Of a stretch of DNA of 64,000 nt, positions 52,996-59,590 are shown one piece after another. This DNA comes from Pedobacter sp. Bi126 (GTDB lineage: Bacteria; Bacteroidota; Bacteroidia; Sphingobacteriales; Sphingobacteriaceae). The stretch covers positions 496,001 to 560,000 of the forward strand of contig NZ_CAKKMS010000002.1 in the NCBI RefSeq assembly GCF_918698245.1. The letters run 5' to 3'. Both the position numbers and the translations under genes were made by a program. Below the pieces are notes generated by a model. It made no database searches and had not been told where the DNA came from. It was given only the letters and a program-made list of their open reading frames with translations. Numbering within the stretch: position 1 is the first letter of the stretch; every line of letters begins with the position of its first letter.

Positions 52996-52996
52996 G

Positions 52997-53668
52997 TTAA
53001 AATAGCGTATTTAATTTAGCATCGTTATAATCTGTAATATAACCCAAGATATTCGGATAACCTTCAAATTCCTCGATAGTATGTGTTGTGGTTAATACAA
53101 TACAAGGCATACCTGCATTTAAAGCCGATTCTACACCCTTTGGTGCGTCTTCGAAAACCAGGCAATCTTCCGGTGCAATATTTAATGCTGCCGCTGCCTT
53201 TAAAAAAGTTTCGGGATCTGGTTTGCTCGTTTTTACATCATCCGCACTCACAATTGCATCCAAATAACGACGGATATTCAATCCATCTACCACAAAATCT
53301 ATATTAAAAGGTATCGCAGCAGATCCGATCGCCATTGGAATGTTAGCCTCTTTTGTGCGTTCCAAAAAATCATCCAGTCCTTCAATCAGCGCTAAATGCG
53401 GCATGTAACCTTCCTGATACCGTTTTTCTTTATCAATAGAAAGGCGTTCTATTTCTTCGGCGTTAAATTTATCTTTTCCGAAAACGCGTTCTAAAACTTC
53501 GTGGTTTTTACCATACATTTCCTTTTTTACGTTTTCGTAATCAAGTTTGGCGCCTAAATCTTCTGTCATGATGCTATACCAGGCCAAGGTATGGTATTCC
53601 ATATCGTTAATCATAGTGCCGTTCAAATCAAAAAGAAAAGCTTTTGGCTTGAAATTTAAATTATGCAT
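52997..53668 (-). CDS. HAD-superfamily protein, beta-phosphoglucomutase-like
   Basis: 223 residues. Motif I is FLFDLNGTMIND: the nucleophile Asp14 is present, but the usual second Asp, the general acid/base, is Asn16. Motif II is AIGSAAIP, motif III the Lys in VKTSKPDPETFLKAA, and motif IV LVFEDAPKGVESALNAG. The cap region matches phosphatase/beta-PGM subclass I. An Asn at that place would weaken phosphatase turnover and may favour a different role; Bacteroidota have many members with FDxNGT. Co-transcribed with the Nudix regulator one base downstream. Confidence 0.9.
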   Translation of the reverse strand: MHNLNFKPKAFLFDLNGTMINDMEYHTLAWYSIMTEDLGAKLDYENVKKEMYGKNHEVLERVFGKDKFNAEEIERLSIDKEKRYQEGYMPHLALIEGLDDFLERTKEANIPMAIGSAAIPFNIDFVVDGLNIRRYLDAIVSADDVKTSKPDPETFLKAAAALNIAPEDCLVFEDAPKGVESALNAGMPCIVLTTTHTIEEFEGYPNILGYITDYNDAKLNTLF

Positions 53669-53856
53669 ATGGCTGCTAAATTATGTGATTTTTTTTACTG
53701 TTGAGAATCCTCACCGATATTATGAAAAAATAAGTATAATCGTTACTTTAACGTTAATAATTTTTTACTACATTAGCCTTAACCAAAAATAAATCAATAT
53801 GAAGCCGTTTCTGATTTTGTGCGCAATTGCAGGTCTGCTTCCTCAAATTTTAATCC

Positions 53857-55008
53857 ATGAAAAAAATATTTCTTAAGGCTTTGCCCTTCGCTACATTGTG
53901 TTTAGCTGTAGCTTTTACTTCTTGTAACCAAAAATCAGATAAAGGGACACAAACAACTGAGCAAACTGATTCGTCAAAATACACCACTACCATTGATGGG
54001 AAAAGTGTGAAACTTTATACTTTAAAAAATAAACAGGGTGCTTCAGTTTCCATTACCAATTACGGAGGTAGGGTAGTATCGCTTTTAGTTCCAGATAAAA
54101 ACAACAAGTTAACCGATGTAGTTTTAGGCTATGATAGTGTGGGGTCTTATCGCAAAAAAGGTGAGCCATTTTTTGGTGCCTTAATTGGCAGATACGGAAA
54201 CCGTATTGGGAAAGGTAAATTTACCCTGGATGGGAAAGAATATGCTTTACAGCTTAACGATGGTGTTAATACCTTACATGGTGGTACGGATGGCTTTTTT
54301 TCGAAAGTTTGGGATGCTAAACAATTAGATGGACAAAAATTAGAGTTGAGTTATGTTTCAAATGATGGCGAAGCAGGTTATCCAGGAAAATTAGATGTGA
54401 AGGTAACTTATACCTTAACTGATGATAATGCTTTACAGATTGATTATTTAGCTACTACTGATAAAACTACTGTTGTAAATTTAACCAATCATGCTTATTT
54501 CAATCTAAATGGTGAGGGAAACAATACGATTTTGGACCATGAACTAACTATTGATGCTAATGCCTACACACCAGTGGATTCTACCCTTATTCCAACAGGT
54601 AAATTGCAGCCTGTAGCTGGAACAGCATTTGATTTTAACAAAGCGAAAACCATTGGAAAATCGATCGAAGAAAATGATCAGCAGTTAAAGTTCGGCAAAG
54701 GTTACGATCATAATTTTGTATTAACTCACCATGATGGCAAAACGGCTATTGCAACCGTTAAAAGTCCGGTTACAGGAATAACAATGGAAGTTTATACGGT
54801 TGAGCCAGGCCTACAGTTTTATAGCGGCAATTTCTTAACAGGAGCCGATAAAGACGGTAAAGGTGGTAAATCATATCCTCACCGTTCAGCTTTCTGCTTA
54901 GAAACACAACATTTTCCTGATGCACCAAATCATGCAAATTTTGCATCAACAGTGCTTAAACCAGGTGGAACGTATAAAACAAGTACTACTTATAAGTTTT
55001 TGAAATAA
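53857..55008 (+). CDS. galM: Aldose 1-epimerase (mutarotase), lipoprotein
   Basis: 383 residues. Lipobox AFTSC marks Cys23, followed by a Ser/Thr linker and a galactose-mutarotase beta-sandwich: ITNYGGRVVSLLVPD, FFGALIGRYGNRIGKGKFTL, NLTNHAYFNLNGEG with the catalytic His, YDHNFVL and GLQFYSGNFL with a Glu before it (VEPG). It equilibrates alpha and beta aldoses. A lipid-anchored extracytoplasmic mutarotase would act on sugars released by surface glycosidases. Followed by two hairpins. Confidence 0.93.
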   Translation: MKKIFLKALPFATLCLAVAFTSCNQKSDKGTQTTEQTDSSKYTTTIDGKSVKLYTLKNKQGASVSITNYGGRVVSLLVPDKNNKLTDVVLGYDSVGSYRKKGEPFFGALIGRYGNRIGKGKFTLDGKEYALQLNDGVNTLHGGTDGFFSKVWDAKQLDGQKLELSYVSNDGEAGYPGKLDVKVTYTLTDDNALQIDYLATTDKTTVVNLTNHAYFNLNGEGNNTILDHELTIDANAYTPVDSTLIPTGKLQPVAGTAFDFNKAKTIGKSIEENDQQLKFGKGYDHNFVLTHHDGKTAIATVKSPVTGITMEVYTVEPGLQFYSGNFLTGADKDGKGGKSYPHRSAFCLETQHFPDAPNHANFASTVLKPGGTYKTSTTYKFLK

Positions 55009-55018
55009 CAATACTTAA

Positions 55019-55084
55019 GAAAATTGACTAAGATCATTGGTCAATTTTCATGCAAAAAAGCAAGACTTCAAGTCTTGCTTTTTT
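55019..55084. terminator. Two hairpins between convergent galM and lldD-like gene
   Basis: First AAATTGAC...GTCAATTT (about 55021-55047), then AAAAAAGCAAGACTT with AAGTCTTGCTTTTTT (55054-55084), a near-perfect stem with T-runs on both strands. The second is a strong bidirectional terminator. Confidence 0.85.
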
Positions 55085-55110
55085 CGTTTATTTTATCTGC
55101 AAATTCCGCT

Positions 55111-56280
55111 TTAAGGGTTTAACAACCGATCAGGAAATTGGGTAATTTTCTCAATGGTTAATTGTTGCATGATCTGGTATAAGTGAGTTTTGAACATATT
55201 GATGGTATGATCGCCTCCTTCATTACCTAAAGCGCCAACTCCATACATAAAAGGCCGGCCCATAAAGTTGAATTCTGATCCAACGGCATGTGCTCTTGCT
55301 AAATCAACACCTGAACGGATACCACCATCTAACATGATCTTCAATTTTGATTTGTATAGTGGATTGTTCGCCAATTTGATCAGCGAATTGATTGAGGATT
55401 CGCCTGCATCAATTTGTCTGCCGCCATGATTGGAAACAATCACACCATCGGCACCAATTTTGATAGCAGCCTGCATATCTTCATCAGTCGCGATTCCCTT
55501 TAGTACTAAAGGTCCTTTCCAAAGATCACGGATGGCAGAAACCTTTTCAATATCAACCTTACCGGTAAATGTTTTGTTCATGAACTGCCCAAGTTGCGAC
55601 ATGTCCATTCCTTTTTCCATGTAAGGCTTTAAGGTAGCAAACGATGGAATTCCATGTTGTAGGGTTTTAATTCCCCACAGCGGACGGGCAAAAGCCTGTA
55701 AGATATTATTGATTGACATTTTTGGTGGAATGGATAAACCACTCTTGATTTCTTTATATCGTAAACCAAATGCAGGCACATCTACCAGAACAACTAATAC
55801 CGGGCATTCAACGGCCTTTAAGCGATTTAAGATATCATCCCTCAGGCTATTCTCCGTAGGATGGTACAATTGAAACCATGCTTTTCCTTCAGACACTTCG
55901 GCAATTCGTTCGATACTACTGGTGGATACGGTGCTTAATGTATAAGGAATATCGGCTTTAGCGGCAGCCTTAGCTAAAATTTCGGGTGCATTAGGCCACA
56001 TCAAACCTTGCAAACCAATCGGAGATACTCCAAATGGAGCACTGTAACGACGGCCAAATAATTCAACCGACATGTCGATGTCTCCACCAACACGTAAGTA
56101 ATTCGGTTTAAGGTAAATATTATCGAAGTCGTTTTCGTTTCGCGATAAATTAAGTCCCTCATTACAACCACCCTCCAGGTAGTCAAAAGCAAATTTAGGA
56201 ATCCTTGATTTTGCCTTTTTTCTTAAGTCAGCTACAGAAGGAAATTGAGGATTGTAAGGGAATGTAATCTTTTTACTCAT
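55111..56280 (-). CDS. FMN-dependent alpha-hydroxy-acid dehydrogenase (L-lactate dehydrogenase LldD-like)
   Basis: 389 residues, TIM barrel of the glycolate oxidase/lactate dehydrogenase family. FDYLEGGCNEGLNLSRNEND at the N-terminus, PFGVSPIGLQGLMWPNAPEI, FQLYHPTEN, LKGIATDEDMQAAIKIGADG and VSNHGGRQIDAG with the catalytic His, then LDGGIRSGVDLARAHAVG for FMN phosphate. It oxidises L-2-hydroxy acids, most likely L-lactate to pyruvate, passing electrons to quinone. It closes the L-fucose cluster, whose final split yields L-lactate and pyruvate, which makes lactate the natural substrate. A 223-base gap with a hairpin separates it from the lactonase gene. Confidence 0.9.
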   Translation of the reverse strand: MSKKITFPYNPQFPSVADLRKKAKSRIPKFAFDYLEGGCNEGLNLSRNENDFDNIYLKPNYLRVGGDIDMSVELFGRRYSAPFGVSPIGLQGLMWPNAPEILAKAAAKADIPYTLSTVSTSSIERIAEVSEGKAWFQLYHPTENSLRDDILNRLKAVECPVLVVLVDVPAFGLRYKEIKSGLSIPPKMSINNILQAFARPLWGIKTLQHGIPSFATLKPYMEKGMDMSQLGQFMNKTFTGKVDIEKVSAIRDLWKGPLVLKGIATDEDMQAAIKIGADGVIVSNHGGRQIDAGESSINSLIKLANNPLYKSKLKIMLDGGIRSGVDLARAHAVGSEFNFMGRPFMYGVGALGNEGGDHTINMFKTHLYQIMQQLTIEKITQFPDRLLNP

Positions 56281-56400
56281 ATTTAATATTGTATTGGTCA
56301 GATCTATTTCAAAAAGCGAAAACTAATATTTTAAATTATATTTTCCATCCTGCTCTATCTGCTATTTTGTAATTATCGTTTTTATGTTGGAATTTGTTTG

Positions 56401-56488
56401 CGCTCGTTTCCAAACGAGTGCATAAATAGGAAAACGATTATATCGTTCTAAACGATAAAATATTCAACGCTCGTTGGAAACGAGCGTT
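56401..56488. repeat. Inverted repeat 'cgctcgtttcc / ggaaacgagcg'
   Basis: CGCTCGTTTCCAAACGAGTG faces CAACGCTCGTTGGAAACGAG then CG, with an inner ATCGTT...AACGAT pair. The arm GCACTCGTTCGGAAACGAGC recurs at 63902-63922 near the window end, so this is another dispersed family. Confidence 0.75.
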
Positions 56489-56503
56489 ACCGTGTATATA
56501 AAA

Positions 56504-57325
56504 CTATACCTTGTAAAACGCCTTTGCATTATCAGTAAAAATTAATTTCCTTTCAGCTACAGAGAATTGCTCAGCATACTTAGCAACTAAATTAAACCAA
56601 CCCTCGTACGGTCTGCTGAGCAGCATTACCGGCCAATCGCTACCATACATTACCCTTTCAGGACCAAAATGCCCGAATACCACATCAAAGCAATTAAAAA
56701 GCTCTTTTTCTGTCCAGTTTTTCCAGTCCGCTTCAGTAAGTAAACCGGATACCTTGCAAAGTACATTTGGATTTGAAGCCAATACTTTAATATTTTCAGA
56801 CCAAGATTTTATCTCCTGACTTTTAACATCCGGTTTGCCACAATGATCCAATACAAATGGTTGATCGGGGATTTGATCAACCATTTGTATGATAGCTGCT
56901 AATTGATCGTGATAGCACAATAAATCGTAAGTGTAATTGTATTTTTTTAAAAGATTAACGCCAGCAATAAACTTTCTATTCAGGATAAAATCGGCATTTT
57001 CGGCTTGTAAAATATGCCGCCAGCCCTTAATCTTCTTGAAATTACTCCAGTAAGTTAAACGTTCGTCTAAATTCGGATCGAGTAAATCTACCCATCCAAC
57101 AATCCCTTTTACAATATCATTTTGCGCTGCCAGCGATAACAAAAACTGGTTTTCCTCTTCCGATTGGCTGGCTTGCACAGCTATACATCCCGTGATTTGA
57201 AGATCGCTATAAACCGCTGTAAGATCTTTCGGAGAAAAATCATTGCGGATGGCCGTCATTTCTTCATTTATCCAGCTATCTCTAACCGGATCGAAATTCC
57301 AAAAATGTACATGAGTATCAATCAT
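56504..57325 (-). CDS. Amidohydrolase, L-fuconolactonase-like
   Basis: 273 residues, metal-dependent TIM barrel. MIDTHVHFWNF carries the HxH (His5, His7), then GCIAVQASQSEEENQFLLSL, FVLDHCGKPDV with His, and RVMYGSDWPVMLLSRPYEGW with the catalytic Asp. This pattern fits the fuconolactonase/rhamnolactonase group of COG3618. It would open L-fuconolactone to L-fuconate. Tight spacing to the mutarotase gene (10 bases) and the SDR/FAH genes upstream support the fucose route. Cytoplasmic. Confidence 0.88.
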   Translation of the reverse strand: MIDTHVHFWNFDPVRDSWINEEMTAIRNDFSPKDLTAVYSDLQITGCIAVQASQSEEENQFLLSLAAQNDIVKGIVGWVDLLDPNLDERLTYWSNFKKIKGWRHILQAENADFILNRKFIAGVNLLKKYNYTYDLLCYHDQLAAIIQMVDQIPDQPFVLDHCGKPDVKSQEIKSWSENIKVLASNPNVLCKVSGLLTEADWKNWTEKELFNCFDVVFGHFGPERVMYGSDWPVMLLSRPYEGWFNLVAKYAEQFSVAERKLIFTDNAKAFYKV

Positions 57326-57335
57326 AAAAATGCAT

Positions 57336-57665
57336 TTAAAGTTTAAAAATCTGATCCATTAAGATCCATTTTTCTCCAGGTTTAGAACCTGGTAGTGACT
57401 GCTGGAATTTCCACATCAAATTTTCCCATTCCTGCACTTTTGGATTGGCTAAATCGGCTTTCGATTTTTCATCGAAAGAAAAGCTTTCATTCACTTCCAT
57501 AATCATAAACAGCCTGTTTCCTAACAAATAGATCTCCAGATCATCAATGCCAGAAGAAGTAATACTCTCTTTAATTTCGGGCCAAACCGATTGATGATAC
57601 TGCTTATACTCTTCTATTAGCTTTTCATCATTTACAAGATCGAGTGTTAAACAGTATCTTTTCAT
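57336..57665 (-). CDS. L-rhamnose/L-fucose mutarotase family protein (RhaM/DUF718)
   Basis: 109 residues from the ATG at 57665 (MKRYCLTLDLVNDEKLIEEY). A start four codons earlier would overlap the previous gene by 11 bases and adds nothing conserved; TAA-T-ATG suggests coupling. The ferredoxin-like dimer family has HQSVWPEIKESITSSGIDDL with the catalytic His, and LFMIMEVNESFSFDEKSKAD. RhaM interconverts anomers of L-rhamnose; near fuconolactonase genes homologs act in L-fucose use. It would supply the right fucose anomer to the dehydrogenase. Confidence 0.88.
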   Translation of the reverse strand: MKRYCLTLDLVNDEKLIEEYKQYHQSVWPEIKESITSSGIDDLEIYLLGNRLFMIMEVNESFSFDEKSKADLANPKVQEWENLMWKFQQSLPGSKPGEKWILMDQIFKL

Positions 57666-57666
57666 A

Positions 57667-58521
57667 TTAGCTTCCACTGTAGGCTTTAACAGTTTGCTTG
57701 CTCGAGCCTAAGCCATCAATACCCAGTTCTACCACATCGCCAGCTTTTAAATACCAAGGTTCAGGTTTTTGACCTAAGCCTACGCCAGCAGGTGTTCCAG
57801 TCGTAATTACATCTCCTGGTAAAAGCGTCATAAACTGACTGATGTAAGCAATCATAAACGGGACATTAAAAATCAGATTTGAGGTATTACCATCCTGTAA
57901 GGTTTTTCCGTTTACTGTTAACCAAAGGCGAAGATTGTGCACATCAGCTATTTCATCCTGAGTAGCAATAAATGGTCCGATAGGTGCGAAGGTATCACAG
58001 CTTTTTCCTTTTACCCATTGTCCGTTTCTTTCGATCTGGAACTCGCGCTCACTATAATCGTTGTGTAAAACATAACCAGCAATGTGGTCTAAAGCATTTT
58101 CTTCGGCAACATAACTCGCTTTTTTACCAATCACAATCGCTAATTCAACTTCCCAGTCGGTTTTTTTACTGTTTTTTGGAATGATCAGATCATCGTTAGG
58201 TCCAACAATTGCTGAGGTAGCTTTGAAAAACAAAATTGGCTCTGATGGGATAGGAGCGTTGGTTTCTGCAGCGTGGTCTTTATAGTTTAAGCCCACGCAG
58301 ATAATTTTTGAAGGACGGGCCAAAGCAGGACCAAGGCGCACACCTTTATCAACCTGAGGTAAATCAGCAGATTGAATAGCAGCCTTTAATTGCGCTAAAC
58401 CATCACCACCAAAAAATTCTTCATTATAATCTTTAACCAATGCAGAAACATCGAAATAATTATCGTTTATAATTACCCCAGGTTTTTCAGCTCCGGCTTC
58501 GCCAAATCGTATTAATTTCAT
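57667..58521 (-). CDS. Fumarylacetoacetate hydrolase-family protein, likely 2,4-diketo-3-deoxy-L-fuconate hydrolase
   Basis: 284 residues. FAH fold: IICVGLNYKDHAAETNAPIP, SKKTDWEVELAIVIGKKASY with the metal-binding Glu residues, GYVLHNDYSEREFQIERNGQ, GKSCDTFAPIGPFIAT and LLPGDVITTGTPAGVGLGQK. Members cleave C-C bonds of 2,4-diketo acids. In the non-phosphorylated L-fucose (and L-rhamnose) pathway this enzyme splits the diketo-deoxy acid into pyruvate and L-lactate. Position between the SDR and the mutarotase gene supports this. Often mislabelled ureidoglycolate lyase. Confidence 0.88.
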   Translation of the reverse strand: MKLIRFGEAGAEKPGVIINDNYFDVSALVKDYNEEFFGGDGLAQLKAAIQSADLPQVDKGVRLGPALARPSKIICVGLNYKDHAAETNAPIPSEPILFFKATSAIVGPNDDLIIPKNSKKTDWEVELAIVIGKKASYVAEENALDHIAGYVLHNDYSEREFQIERNGQWVKGKSCDTFAPIGPFIATQDEIADVHNLRLWLTVNGKTLQDGNTSNLIFNVPFMIAYISQFMTLLPGDVITTGTPAGVGLGQKPEPWYLKAGDVVELGIDGLGSSKQTVKAYSGS

Positions 58522-58554
58522 TATAAAATGCTTTATTGTGTTTGAAAATATTTG

Positions 58555-59319
58555 TTAATTGTTTAAGGTAGTAAATCCACCGTCAATTGGGTAATCGCAG
58601 CCTGTAATAAATGAGGCTTCATCGCTACACAGGTATAAAGCCAAGGCGCCAACTTCTTCTGGTTTGGCCATTCTGCCGATAGGTTGTGTTTTAGAAAGTT
58701 TTTCGAACATTTCAGGGATGTTATCCGGATAATTTTTCTGTAAAAAGCCGTCAACAAATGGCGTATGAACCCTTGCTGGCGAAATTGAATTACACCTGAT
58801 GTTTTCGCCAATATAATCTTTCGCTACACTCATGGTAATTGCTTTTACCGCACCTTTAGCCGCACTATAAACAAAACGATCTGGAAGACCAATTAGCGCA
58901 GCAATTGAGGCCATATTGATAATTACACCTCCGCCAGCTAAACGGATCTGTGGAATGGCTGCATGCAAACAGTTATAAACGCCTTTCACATTTACGCGCA
59001 TTACACGGTCAAAATCAGCTTCTTCTGTAGTGTCAGCCTTTCCGATATGTGCAATACCTGCGTTGTTGATCAGGATATTGATATTTCCGATCTGCTTAAA
59101 AACCTCATGAACCGCATTATGGTCTGAAACATCACAGCCATAACTGAATGCTGATCCACCATTTGTTTTAATTTCGTCTAAAGTATCCTGGGCGTGTTCT
59201 GTTCCCAGTTCGATGATGTGCACCTCAGCACCCTGTTTAGCTAAAATGGTTGCAATAGCTTTTCCTATGCCGCTTCCCCCGCCTGTAACTACGGCTTTTT
59301 TGTTTTTTAGTGAAAACAT
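58555..59319 (-). CDS. SDR dehydrogenase, likely 2-keto-3-deoxy-L-fuconate dehydrogenase
   Basis: 254 residues, classical SDR. TGGGSGIGKAIA at 12-23, Glu at the end of strand 2 (HIIELG) indicating NAD+, NNAG, and catalytic Ser/Tyr/Lys in NMASIAALIGLPDRFVYSAA and KGAVKAIT. It is the first gene of a minus-strand cluster SDR-FAH-mutarotase-lactonase-lldD. In the L-fucose oxidative route an NAD-dependent SDR oxidises 2-keto-3-deoxy-L-fuconate before the FAH step; an L-fucose dehydrogenase role is the alternative. The dehydratase of the route is not in the window. Confidence 0.88.
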   Translation of the reverse strand: MFSLKNKKAVVTGGGSGIGKAIATILAKQGAEVHIIELGTEHAQDTLDEIKTNGGSAFSYGCDVSDHNAVHEVFKQIGNINILINNAGIAHIGKADTTEEADFDRVMRVNVKGVYNCLHAAIPQIRLAGGGVIINMASIAALIGLPDRFVYSAAKGAVKAITMSVAKDYIGENIRCNSISPARVHTPFVDGFLQKNYPDNIPEMFEKLSKTQPIGRMAKPEEVGALALYLCSDEASFITGCDYPIDGGFTTLNN

Positions 59320-59494
59320 GTATATGGTTATAAAATTATAATTGATTAGAATACGAATACAAATAAAATAAATATTCTTGATTAAAAATTTTATCTTCTT
59401 GCCTAAATATTAACAGATATTGTCATATGTCATTCTGTATATTCTAATAGCCTTACCTTGCATAAATTTTACAAAGCCATTCGGTATTATTACT

Positions 59495-59502
59495 TATATT
59501 TG
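59495..59502 (+). promoter_or_regulatory. -7 promoter box of glycosidase pair
   Basis: TATATTTG matches TAnnTTTG, with TTTTAC about 27 bases upstream. It lies 89 bases before the ATG at 59591 in the 271-base divergent gap with the fucose cluster. Confidence 0.5.
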
Positions 59503-59590
59503 AAGAATATCTTTATATTTAAATATAGTATTAACCAAATATCACATAAAAAACCTGTTAAAATAGGTTTTGTTATTAGAGCCAATTTGA

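Noticed and set aside
53798..53875. 25-codon ORF (MKPFLILCAIAGLLPQILIH...) overlapping the galM start
   Set aside because: Looks like a signal-peptide fragment, but is too short and overlaps galM out of frame; probably a chance frame or a relic.
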